Positions 6,716 through 14,271 of a stretch of DNA of 23,707 bases are shown here, in pieces. The notes under the pieces were generated by a model. It made no database searches and was not told where the DNA came from. It worked only from the letters and a program-made list of their open reading frames with translations. The stretch lies in assembly GCA_903881065.1 (NCBI GenBank), contig CAIRRW010000347.1, positions 1 through 23,707 on the forward strand. Direction: 5' to 3'. This DNA is from an uncultured Bacteroidota bacterium. GTDB taxonomy: Bacteria; Bacteroidota; Bacteroidia; 2-12-FULL-35-15. Position numbers and translations under genes: made by a program. Numbering within the stretch: the first letter of the stretch is position 1; each line of letters opens with the position of its first letter.

Positions 6716-7546
6716 ATGAAAACCATACTTGTGCCAACTGACTTCTCGGAAATAGCGCTTAATGCCGTTGATTATGCTGCTGAAATAGCTAAGCGTACCA
6801 AAGCAAAATTGGTGTTGATGCATATCTATCATGTGCCTGTTGTGTCTTCCGAAGCCCCTGTAATATTGCCTGTATGGGAAGAAATAGAGAAAGATTGTTT
6901 ACAAACTTTGAAGAAAATAAAACGAACTGTTAATAGAAAATTTGGAAAGGATTTGGTAGTGGAGTGTATCTGTCAAATGGGTTTTGCGGTTGATGAAATT
7001 ATTAAACAATATACAGAAGATCGAGATATTGAATTAATAATAATGGGTATGAATGGAGCCGGTTATTTGGGAGAAAAGTTAATAGGAAGCAACGCCACTG
7101 AATTAATAAAACGAACTAAATGTCCTATTTTAGTAGTAAATGAAAAGGTTGAATTTAAGAACATTAAAAAAATTGTATTAGCGTTTGATTACCAGAAAGT
7201 GCCTGATAAATCAACTTTCGACTTCCTCAAATACATGGTAACTCTTTTTAAAGCTCAGTTATTAGTTGTGAATGTAGAAAAAACTGTAAATAAGTTACCT
7301 TCCGCCAAAAAAGCTGCAGCAGGAGTTGGTTTAGAGAATATATTGGAAGGAATAAATCATTCTTTTGATTTTATTGAGAGTGAAGATACGATAGTAGGCA
7401 TTAATAAATATGTTTCAGAGAAAAAAGCAGATATGCTTGTTTTTATTCCAAGGAAACATGGTTTTTTTGACAGTGTTTTTCATGAAAGTAATACTAAACG
7501 TATGGCATTTCATACGATCATCCCTTTACTCGCATTGCCAGAATAG
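6716..7546 (+). CDS. Tandem-domain universal stress protein (UspA family)
   Basis: This cytoplasmic protein of 276 aa holds two Usp domains. Domain 1 (about 1-142) starts MKTILVPTDFSE and keeps the nucleotide-binding pattern G-x2-G-x9-G-S at 111-125 (GMNG...GS). Domain 2 (about 148-276) has the fold-like strands IKKIVLAFDY and ADMLVFIPR but lacks that glycine pattern, so it is probably degenerate for ATP binding. Such asymmetric pairs are common in Bacteroidota. The gene follows the small membrane protein by 6 bp. Tandem Usp genes are often induced under oxygen limitation, in line with the CRP/FNR-type site before the operon. The exact biochemical role of the family is not settled. Confidence 0.9.
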   Translation: MKTILVPTDFSEIALNAVDYAAEIAKRTKAKLVLMHIYHVPVVSSEAPVILPVWEEIEKDCLQTLKKIKRTVNRKFGKDLVVECICQMGFAVDEIIKQYTEDRDIELIIMGMNGAGYLGEKLIGSNATELIKRTKCPILVVNEKVEFKNIKKIVLAFDYQKVPDKSTFDFLKYMVTLFKAQLLVVNVEKTVNKLPSAKKAAAGVGLENILEGINHSFDFIESEDTIVGINKYVSEKKADMLVFIPRKHGFFDSVFHESNTKRMAFHTIIPLLALPE

Positions 7547-7606
7547 AAAGAATAATGAATACAATACAAAGAAGTTGAACAGAACCGAAATCTAAAATCC
7601 AGAGAA

Positions 7607-7981
7607 ATGAAAATAACCATAAACGATAATAGAAAAATATCCGCAATTCAGGAAGAATTTAATACTGAATTCCCTTATTTGAAAATTGAATTCTTTACAA
7701 AACCAAATAAGCAAGGAGGTTCATCGCCAAAGAAAATAATTAAACATGCAAGTAAAACATTAGGTGAATGTAGAACAATTCATAATAAAGGTCATATCAC
7801 TATTAATCCAAAAATGACTGTTGTGGATTTAGAGCAACGCTTTGGAGATGTCTATGGTTTAGGGGTTCAGGTTTTTAGAAAATCAGGTAAAATATGGCTA
7901 GAAACTACAGTTACTGATGGATGGACTTTGGAAGAGCAAAATAGTCAGGGAGAATCTCTAAGTAAGGCGCCCGTTTCTTAA
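7607..7981 (+). CDS. Unrecognised 124-aa cytoplasmic protein
   Basis: I cannot place this protein in a named family. It is soluble, with a charged N-terminal region (MKITINDNRK, then FNTEFPYLKIEFF), a lysine-rich middle (SSPKKIIKHASK) and a C-terminal part with MTVVDLEQRFGDVYGLGVQVFRK-type beta/alpha alternation, ending in a polar tail after about residue 110. Pattern and length look like a real folded domain: residues 1-110 are well balanced and free of low complexity. It lies 60 bp after the UspA gene on the same strand with no visible promoter or terminator between, so it may be the last gene of that operon and part of the same response. The single Cys (55) gives no metal site. Confidence 0.7.
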   Translation: MKITINDNRKISAIQEEFNTEFPYLKIEFFTKPNKQGGSSPKKIIKHASKTLGECRTIHNKGHITINPKMTVVDLEQRFGDVYGLGVQVFRKSGKIWLETTVTDGWTLEEQNSQGESLSKAPVS

Positions 7982-8093
7982 TAAAATTTTAAATCAGAAA
8001 ATAACTTATCCTCAAATAGTAAGTAGTAACTTCTCGTTACTGAAATTTACCAAATTTGTATTAACATTTCTTCAATCTAAACAAATAAAATAA

Positions 8094-8119
8094 TGTAAGT
8101 AATTTAACGAACACTTACA
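8094..8119. promoter_or_regulatory. Operator-like inverted repeat before the Mla operon
   Basis: TGTAAGT-N12-ACTTACA is a perfect 7-bp inverted repeat about 60 bp upstream of the -7 element of the transporter operon. A further small hairpin, AGTAAC-N5-GTTACT, lies at 8026-8042. Neither matches a known operator that I can name. Confidence 0.3.
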
Positions 8120-8176
8120 ATGATTGTTCTTGTGTTTTTAAATGATTAAGTTTATTCTTTCTCATTTATTCCTGCG

Positions 8177-8184
8177 TACCTTTG
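8177..8184 (+). promoter_or_regulatory. -7 element of the Mla operon
   Basis: TACCTTTG is a perfect TAnnTTTG match, predicting initiation near 8190 and a very short leader (TAAAAATAA) before the ATG at 8196. No clear TTG is seen at -33. Confidence 0.5.
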
Positions 8185-8195
8185 TATAAAAATAA

Positions 8196-8963
8196 ATGAA
8201 ATCCTCTGCACTGAATAGACTATTAGTTGAAACAGGCGAACTATATAGCTTTGCAGTAAGATTCTTTCGCGAAGGATTCAGACCAAGATACGAGATTGCC
8301 GAATTAATCCGTCAATGTTTCTACATAGGCAACAAAACATTGCCACTTGTTGGCCTTACCGGTTTCATTATGGGCTTGGTAATTACCATTCAATCTCACC
8401 CTTCTCTTGAAGCTTTTGGTGCTCAATCATGGTTGCCTTCAGTTGTTTCCGTTTCTTTGGTGCGGGAAATAGTGCCGGTAATTACAGCCTTGATTTGTGC
8501 AGGAAAAATTGGTTCCGGAATAGGTGCTGAACTTGGCTCAATGAAAGTAACCGAACAGATTGATGCTATGGAAGTATCAGGTACAAATCCATTTAAATAC
8601 CTTGTTGTAACACGTGTTTTTGCAGCTATGCTTATGCTTCCGCTACTTATTATTGTATGCGATACTATCTCATTATACGGCTCTTTTCTAGGTACTAATA
8701 TGAAACAGGTGATTACATTCCATCTGTTCGTAAATCAAGTGTTCGAAAAACTTTCTTTCGGAGATGTTCTGCCATCAATTATAAAATCTTTTTTCTTTGG
8801 ATTCGCAATCGGAATCATTGGTTGCTTTAAAGGATTCAATACAACAAACGGTACCGAAGGTGTAGGCAGGGCTGCTAATTCAGCTGTAGTAGCATGTACT
8901 TTTGTTGTTTTTATTATTGATTTAATGGCTGCTCAAATTGCAGATATTCTACATATCACATGA
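8196..8963 (+). CDS. mlaE: MlaE/YrbE-family ABC transporter permease
   Basis: This is the inner-membrane permease of an MCE transporter, the Mla/Tgd class that moves phospholipids between the inner and outer membranes. The 255-aa product has an N-terminal interfacial region followed by about five hydrophobic helices. Family features visible include GLTGFIMGLVITIQ near residue 57, the conserved cytoplasmic-loop segment GAELGSMKVTEQIDAMEVSG (about 109-128), in which the EQIDAM core is diagnostic, and the glycine-rich GFAIGIIGCFKGFNT near 205. Full length for the family. It is the first gene of a tight operon; its stop overlaps the ATPase start by four bases (ATGA). Direction of lipid transport cannot be told from sequence. 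Confidence 0.93.
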   Translation: MKSSALNRLLVETGELYSFAVRFFREGFRPRYEIAELIRQCFYIGNKTLPLVGLTGFIMGLVITIQSHPSLEAFGAQSWLPSVVSVSLVREIVPVITALICAGKIGSGIGAELGSMKVTEQIDAMEVSGTNPFKYLVVTRVFAAMLMLPLLIIVCDTISLYGSFLGTNMKQVITFHLFVNQVFEKLSFGDVLPSIIKSFFFGFAIGIIGCFKGFNTTNGTEGVGRAANSAVVACTFVVFIIDLMAAQIADILHIT

Positions 8964-9712
8964 ACGAAAACCCAACAAATACACGCCCATCAGTAATACA
9001 AATAAAAGATTTAAAAAAATCTTTTGGTGAAAATTATGTCCTCCGCAATTTTAATGTTGATTTGAAAGAAGGTGAAAACCTCGTTGTACTTGGCAAATCC
9101 GGCTCCGGTAAATCAGTACTCATAAAATGCATAATTGGTTTAATGTTGCCAGATTCAGGCAGTGTTCAGGTTTTTGGAGATGAGGTAACAGATCTTTCTC
9201 ATGACGATTTAGATAGTATGAGAATAAAGGTCGGCTTTCTTTTTCAAAGCAATGCCTTATATGATTCGATGACTGTGCGCGAGAATCTTGAGTTTCCATT
9301 AAGAAGACATTGGATTAAATCTGAAATGACTAATGTGAATGATATGGTGATGGAAGCTTTAACAAATGTAGGACTTGCCGAAACAGTAGATATGACGCCT
9401 GCCGAACTTTCGGGAGGCATGCGTAAACGTATTGCATTGGCACGTACACTTATTCTTAAACCTAAAATTATTTTGTATGATGAGCCTACTACAGGACTAG
9501 ACCCAATAACAGGTAAAGAAATTAGTCATTTGATGTTGGATATTCAGAAGAAATATAATACATCTTCTATTATTATTTCACATGATATGAATTGTGTGAA
9601 AATAACTGCAAACCGAATTGTTGTGTTGATTGATGGCGTTTGTTATGCCACCGGAACATATGATGAATTAAGCAAATCGACAGACATAAGAGTTAAACAA
9701 TTTTTTGATTAA
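8960..9712 (+). CDS. mlaF: MlaF-family ABC transporter ATPase
   Basis: This cytoplasmic ATPase powers the MCE transporter. All ABC motifs are present: Walker A GKSGSGKS (45-52), Q-loop Gln96 (FLFQSNALYDSMTV), signature LSGGM (150-154), Walker B ILYDEP with Glu175 and the switch His208 (SHD). The FQSNALYDSMTVREN stretch and LSGGMRKR match the MlaF subgroup rather than general ABC importers. The 250-aa length is normal. The ATG overlaps the permease stop in an ATGA junction, implying translational coupling, and the MCE protein follows after 15 bp. No MlaB-like STAS gene or MlaC/MlaA gene lies nearby, as is common in Bacteroidota. Confidence 0.95.
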   Translation: MNENPTNTRPSVIQIKDLKKSFGENYVLRNFNVDLKEGENLVVLGKSGSGKSVLIKCIIGLMLPDSGSVQVFGDEVTDLSHDDLDSMRIKVGFLFQSNALYDSMTVRENLEFPLRRHWIKSEMTNVNDMVMEALTNVGLAETVDMTPAELSGGMRKRIALARTLILKPKIILYDEPTTGLDPITGKEISHLMLDIQKKYNTSSIIISHDMNCVKITANRIVVLIDGVCYATGTYDELSKSTDIRVKQFFD

Positions 9713-9727
9713 TAAAATAGTATCACC

Positions 9728-10696
9728 ATGAAAAAACAATCCATTAACAAAGCAAAGCTTGGAGCATTTGTATTAATTGCTACCACACTTCTGATAGTAG
9801 GTTTGTATTATATTGGAAGTAAGAAAAATATTTTCCATTCGACAATAAATGTAAGTGCCGAATTTAACAACGTTAATGGCTTGGTAGCAGGAAATAATGT
9901 ACGTTTCAACGGAATAAATGTAGGCACTATCGGAAAGGTTTATTCTTCGTCTGATACAACCATTAAAGTGGATTTTACAATTGATAAATCGTCCACAAAG
10001 TACATCTTTCAAAACGCAATTGCATCAATTGGAACAGATGGATTACTTGGTAACAAGCTAATAAATATTTCTCCGGGTAAAGGAATATCGAAATCTGTTG
10101 AAGAAGGAAGTGTGTTTAATACACTTAATCCAATTCAGATGGATAATGCGCTGCGAACACTTACGTTAACGAACGATAATTTAAAGGTGATTACTGACAA
10201 CCTAAAAGGTGTTTCTGAAAAGTTTAATAATAACAATTCTTTGTGGCATTTACTTACAGATTCAGTATTGGCAGAGAATGTCAGAAATGCTGTTGTTCGT
10301 TTTAAAGTTACAGGTGATAATACTGCCGTAATTACCGGAGATTTAAGTAAAATAGTTAAAGATATAAAATTAGGAAAAGGCTCTGTTGGTGCTTTACTTA
10401 CGGATACTTCCTTTTCGCATACATTGAATCAAACCATTGTTAATATTCATTCAATAAGTGATTCTGTTGCAATTATCTCAGGCAATTTCAAAAGCATTTC
10501 CAATAATCTAAAAAATGGAAAAGGGTCAGTTGGAACCTTACTTACGGATACTATGTTTGTACATAATTTAAATCAAAGTTTACTGAATGTTAAAGAAGGA
10601 GCAGGCAATTTTAATCAAGATATGATTGCTTTACGCCATTCTTGGCCCTTCAAAAAGTATTTCAAAACTCAGGATAAAGAGAAAGCAAAGAAATAA
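9728..10696 (+). CDS. mlaD: MlaD-like MCE-domain protein with C-terminal repeats
   Basis: This is the inner-membrane-anchored periplasmic substrate-binding subunit of the transporter. One N-terminal helix (about 10-29) is followed by an MCE domain (about 38-117) with GLVAGNNVRFNGINVGTIG and GLLGNKLINISPG. The remaining 200 residues hold helix-forming repeats: SLWHLLTDS (171-179), GKGSVGALLTDT (216-227) and GKGSVGTLLTDT (264-275), each followed by an alanine/asparagine-rich segment such as HTLNQT or HNLNQS. The two closest copies are 48 residues apart. E. coli MlaD is about 180 aa, so the long tail is the distinguishing part; it may form a tunnel or bridge across the periplasm, as in longer MCE proteins, but that is inference. 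The product is 322 aa and ends in a Lys-rich tail. Confidence 0.92.
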   Translation: MKKQSINKAKLGAFVLIATTLLIVGLYYIGSKKNIFHSTINVSAEFNNVNGLVAGNNVRFNGINVGTIGKVYSSSDTTIKVDFTIDKSSTKYIFQNAIASIGTDGLLGNKLINISPGKGISKSVEEGSVFNTLNPIQMDNALRTLTLTNDNLKVITDNLKGVSEKFNNNNSLWHLLTDSVLAENVRNAVVRFKVTGDNTAVITGDLSKIVKDIKLGKGSVGALLTDTSFSHTLNQTIVNIHSISDSVAIISGNFKSISNNLKNGKGSVGTLLTDTMFVHNLNQSLLNVKEGAGNFNQDMIALRHSWPFKKYFKTQDKEKAKK

Positions 10697-10738
10697 GCAA
10701 TGATTTAAATAAGTTTTATTCTACCGAATAATAGTCAA

Positions 10739-10771
10739 AAAACGAAAACCAGCTTCTGTCGCATTCGTTTT
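10739..10771. terminator. Possible terminator after the Mla operon
   Basis: AAAACGAA (10739-10746) pairs perfectly with TTCGTTTT (10764-10771) around a 17-base loop, 43 bp after the MCE gene. The stem is AT-rich and the T-run is part of the stem, so the call is weak. A second small stem, CGTTC-N6-GAACG, lies at 10805-10820, followed by a T-run at 10831-10836. Confidence 0.3.
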
Positions 10772-10885
10772 ACTGAAAAATCGAAAAGACCTTAAAGTTA
10801 TTATCGTTCAACCTAGAACGTTTATGCGGCTTTTTTAATTCCCTCATGGAAATAAAAAGTTAAGAAACGCAATTATTACTGTTAA

Positions 10886-10969
10886 TTGCGTACTTTGATG
10901 AGTCACCTGCGTGCTTTGACGTGTCATCTGCGTACTTTGACATGTGATCTGCGTACACTGACCCGTCAA
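10886..10969. repeat. Four-unit tandem array of exact 21-bp period
   Basis: Units occupy 10886-10906, 10907-10927, 10928-10948 and 10949-10969. All contain TGCGT near the start, then CTTTGA or CACTGA at the centre, and a GTCA/GTGA/GTCAA end. The first three are most similar; the fourth is diverged. The array lies in a 405-bp gene-free stretch (10697-11101) between convergent genes. Apart from weak hairpins near 10740-10820 and the dispersed repeat at 11068, I see nothing else in that stretch. Confidence 0.8.
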
Positions 10970-11067
10970 GCACTTGAATTGTAAAGAGACGTGATTCATT
11001 TATTTGACTAAACGAGTAAATTAAGAGAACCAATAAAAAAATTTTAGGAAGAAATTCGGTTTTATTG

Positions 11068-11101
11068 TTTACACAGACTAATCAACGGATTAACCAATAA
11101 A
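11068..11101. repeat. Copy of the dispersed 3'-end repeat
   Basis: TTTACACAGACTA (11068-11080) is identical to 1297-1309, followed by a diverged ATTAACCAATAAACTA segment. As at 1297, it lies immediately beyond the 3' end of a minus-strand gene. Confidence 0.6.
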
Positions 11102-13399
11102 CTATTCCAAAGCCCGTTTATTAAATAAAATATACCCGAAGTGGAAGTCAATACTGAAAGGATTAACTACCTGATCGTAATAATTTACCCCTAAACTCAT
11201 CGGTCCTATTGGAGTATTCCAAACAATAGAACCCGAGCCGATATAATGTTGCAAGGCAAACGGAAGGGTATAATCAGTTTTATTGTCAGCCGTTCGGATA
11301 TACGCCTGATAGGGCTGAAAAATGTAGCCCTCGAATCGCACTTCAATATTTTTACGAATATTGACAACAAATTTTAATCCTCCTGCAAAATATTCGTTGG
11401 CACGATAATTTTCCAGAAATAAAGTTTTGCTATCCAATGTAGGCTGAAACGCAGGAGCAGATAAAATAGTGGCAGTATAATTCCTGAAAAGAGTTTGTGT
11501 GGAATAAAGCCCTTCACCAAAAAGACCGATTTTTAAAGTTCCTCTTCTATTAAAATATCTTTCACCGGTTAATTTCACCACATAATATTCGTGATGATTA
11601 TGGTAATCTTCAATAGGGTCGGAGGAAGTAGAGCCTGGTTCATTTGCCTCCACTCCGCTTACATACCTTATTTTAAAATTCAAAAATTCCCCTTGATTCG
11701 CATATTGTTTGCGATTTAATGTATTTATTTCATAATATGCTTGTGCAGTATAAAAGCTAAAATCATTTCTGTCGGCAGTATCTCTTGATGTAAATACATT
11801 GGTTTGGTAGTACTTGTCAGTAATTAGTCCTCCGCCGGCACCGCCAACTATTCTTCCTTTTTTACCGGTTGGAAAACCTATGTTCAAATTACCGAACTCT
11901 TCGTTTTGCAATAGATATTCCGGTCTCACATCCTGCAAAAAAGCACTGCTGCTTTTGTAATAATCAAACTTATTCCAGGTAATATTCGGTTCAATATATA
12001 TTGGAGTTTTAAAAGGAAAGTCAAATCTGGCTTTTATTTGAGCCGAGTTATACAACTTGCCAAAGTAGCCGTTAGCCATTATTTCAGTGGCAAACTTTCC
12101 AAGTTCATTATATTTAATTCCAATGAATCCTTCACTTATTGGGCGACTCGAGAATACTCCACCAAAATCAAGAATCAAATGTTTTTCTTTTTTCATTCTT
12201 AAATACAAATCATAAAATCCTGTTTTCAGATTATACTTGGTAGTAGGATAAATGTATTTTATTTTATTATCTGCCGAAAGTCGGAAATAACCTGCTTTTA
12301 TCGCCTCCAGATCTACTGTCTTGTTACCGCTTCGTAATATTTTACGGGCATAATCAGCTTCGGTGTCATTTAATCCTTCAATAATAATATTATCAAACAA
12401 TACAGTTGGTTGTTTTACCTTAAATGCATTTCTTTTAGCTGTCAAATCAGTTTGGTTTGTTCTTCGCTCTACATTCCTTTTTATAAAATCAATTTGCCTC
12501 ATTGTTGAGGCATATCCGCTATCAATCAAAGGCTGAACATTACTGAAATTAAATAATCCTATATTTGTTTTGGGCTGAATAATAATTCCATTTTCACAAG
12601 GTAAATCAAAATTCGATTTGCTTTGCAACATACTTTTTATCTGTGATAAAATATTGTCTTCATCTGGAGGAGGATTGTTCGCACTCACATTTGAGCCAAT
12701 CATATAGTCTGGATAAAAATCTTGATACATGATATTTGAAGGGAAATTATTGTACAAACCACCATCAAATAATAATTTCCCATCTACCAATATTGGACGA
12801 ATATAAAACGGATAAGACATTGAAGCTCTCACTGCCAATGCTACATCTCCATCCTTAAATACAATTGATTCCTTTTTTTCTATATCAGATGCTACACAGC
12901 GAAATGGAATAAACAAGCTATCGAATTTATAACCTGCAGCTGCGGCAGGTGCTCCAGCAAGTTCCATCATTCCAAAATCCATTGAGGTTGGAGAAATAAC
13001 ATTTGTAGGAATTGCTGAAAAGATAGTTGAATCAAATAGACGTAATGTTATCCAGGAGGAATTAGCGTCATCCCGTTTGAAATAATAGGCATATTTTTGG
13101 TCAATATTTCCTTCCGACATATTTCGGAATCGCTCTGATTTTACAAGCTCTTCCATTTGCGCTGGAGAATAGCCCATTGCATAAAGGGAACCAACAAAAG
13201 CGCCCATCGAAGTACCTGTAATATAATCTATCGGAATATGATTTTCTTCCAGCGCTTTTATCACTCCAATATGAGCAATGCCGCTTGCTGCACCACCACT
13301 AAGTACTAATCCTACTTTCTGTGCCTGAATTATTTTGAAGGAAAACAAAAACAACATCACAAATAGAAAACTGTAAGTTGATTGTTTTGAAATACTCAT
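11102..13399 (-). CDS. Patatin-like phospholipase with outer-membrane beta-barrel
   Basis: The 765-aa product is probably exported and anchored in the outer membrane, with a lipid acyl hydrolase domain in front of a barrel (PlpD-like design). A signal peptide (about 1-26, hydrophobic FLFVMLFLFSF, cleavage after IQA) precedes the patatin domain (about 28-225). It has the oxyanion loop SGGAASG (34-40), the nucleophile Ser64 in GTSMG and the dyad Asp212 in DGG. A POTRA-like segment follows (about 333-400, with NIIIEGLNDTEADYARKIL), then a beta-barrel of about 350 residues rich in alternating aromatic strands. All catalytic residues are present, so hydrolase activity on phospholipids is likely. 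A -7 element lies just upstream. The next gene in the same direction is separated by 71 bp, so this is probably its own unit. Confidence 0.9.
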   Translation of the reverse strand: MSISKQSTYSFLFVMLFLFSFKIIQAQKVGLVLSGGAASGIAHIGVIKALEENHIPIDYITGTSMGAFVGSLYAMGYSPAQMEELVKSERFRNMSEGNIDQKYAYYFKRDDANSSWITLRLFDSTIFSAIPTNVISPTSMDFGMMELAGAPAAAAGYKFDSLFIPFRCVASDIEKKESIVFKDGDVALAVRASMSYPFYIRPILVDGKLLFDGGLYNNFPSNIMYQDFYPDYMIGSNVSANNPPPDEDNILSQIKSMLQSKSNFDLPCENGIIIQPKTNIGLFNFSNVQPLIDSGYASTMRQIDFIKRNVERRTNQTDLTAKRNAFKVKQPTVLFDNIIIEGLNDTEADYARKILRSGNKTVDLEAIKAGYFRLSADNKIKYIYPTTKYNLKTGFYDLYLRMKKEKHLILDFGGVFSSRPISEGFIGIKYNELGKFATEIMANGYFGKLYNSAQIKARFDFPFKTPIYIEPNITWNKFDYYKSSSAFLQDVRPEYLLQNEEFGNLNIGFPTGKKGRIVGGAGGGLITDKYYQTNVFTSRDTADRNDFSFYTAQAYYEINTLNRKQYANQGEFLNFKIRYVSGVEANEPGSTSSDPIEDYHNHHEYYVVKLTGERYFNRRGTLKIGLFGEGLYSTQTLFRNYTATILSAPAFQPTLDSKTLFLENYRANEYFAGGLKFVVNIRKNIEVRFEGYIFQPYQAYIRTADNKTDYTLPFALQHYIGSGSIVWNTPIGPMSLGVNYYDQVVNPFSIDFHFGYILFNKRALE

Positions 13400-13421
13400 T
13401 AGTGTCGATTTATAATTCTCA

Positions 13422-13429
13422 CAAAATTA
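13422..13429 (-). promoter_or_regulatory. -7 element of the patatin gene
   Basis: On the minus strand this reads TAATTTTG, a perfect TAnnTTTG match, predicting initiation near 13417 and a leader of about 18 bases before the ATG at 13399. No convincing -33 element is visible. Confidence 0.45.
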
Positions 13430-13470
13430 GAAAGAATTAATAGGGATAATGAGTTCATTTATAATTTTAT

Positions 13471-14268
13471 TCACATTAACGGTTGAATAAGTTTAGTAAA
13501 ATAGGCAGGAGCCTGCAACAATCGTGAACCATACCATGAAAATATTTCACCATCCACAATCATAACTTTTGCCTCAGGGCAGATTGCCTGTAATTCCTCG
13601 GTATGGTCTTCTTTAAAAGGAAAAGGTTCTGAAGAAAGAAAAATTAGTTCAGGATTCGCCTGCTTTATTTGTTCTGTTGTTACTTCAGGATAACGTGAAA
13701 ATTCAGGGGATGCAAACACATTATTGAAACCACAACGAGCTAACATATCGTTTATAAAAGTATTTCTACCTGCAACCATGAAAGGCTTTTTCCAGATAAA
13801 ATAAGCAATTTTTTTTGGAGAAGAAAATTTATTCGGAGTATTAAAATTATTAAACTTAAACTCAATTTCAATTTTTAAATTAATGCTTTCATGGTATTTC
13901 CCGAGCATCGCTCCCAACCTCGTCATCATTTCAAATGAATCTTTAAGAGTATTGATATCACTCATCCAAACATTATAATGCTTGTATAATTCCTCTATCT
14001 TTTGCTGGTCATTTTCTTCTTTATTCCCAATAATTAAATCGGGTTGAAGTTGTTTTATCTTTTCAAAGTCGATATTCTTTGTCCCGCCAATTCTTATTTT
14101 TGTTTGATGCCACTCTTTTGGGTGAACACAGAACTTGGTAATTCCGATTACTTCATCGCGCAGGCCTAAATCATAAAGTAATTCAGTTTGTGAAGGAACA
14201 AGAGAAATAATCCTTTTAGGAGTTTGTGGTAAATCTATTTTTCTGTTTAGCTGATCAGTAAAAATCAT
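13471..14268 (-). CDS. BtuF-like helical-backbone metal/cobalamin receptor without signal peptide
   Basis: The 265-aa product has the fold of the periplasmic cobalamin/siderophore-binding class: an N-terminal lobe starting PKRIISLVPSQTELLYDLGL, which is very BtuF-like, IKQLQPDLIIGNKEEN near 73, then the long backbone helix (about 105-135), and a C-terminal lobe with KPFMVAGRNTFINDML (160-175) and PELIFLSSEPFPF. It starts directly with MIFTDQLNRK and carries no signal peptide or lipobox. No ABC permease or ATPase gene lies beside it. It starts 3 bp after the SNF2 gene, so it sits at the end of that operon. It may work in the cytoplasm, or the start may be annotated short; upstream in-frame sequence falls in the SNF2 gene, so extension is unlikely. 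The ligand is unknown. Confidence 0.85.
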   Translation of the reverse strand: MIFTDQLNRKIDLPQTPKRIISLVPSQTELLYDLGLRDEVIGITKFCVHPKEWHQTKIRIGGTKNIDFEKIKQLQPDLIIGNKEENDQQKIEELYKHYNVWMSDINTLKDSFEMMTRLGAMLGKYHESINLKIEIEFKFNNFNTPNKFSSPKKIAYFIWKKPFMVAGRNTFINDMLARCGFNNVFASPEFSRYPEVTTEQIKQANPELIFLSSEPFPFKEDHTEELQAICPEAKVMIVDGEIFSWYGSRLLQAPAYFTKLIQPLM

Positions 14269-14271
14269 TCT

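Noticed and set aside
7410..7595. 61-aa frame overlapping the end of the UspA gene
   Set aside because: It is a shifted frame of the real Usp C-terminus with no start signal or protein pattern.
10886..10969. CRISPR array
   Set aside because: Units are adjacent with no spacers, only 21 bp long, and no cas gene is present.
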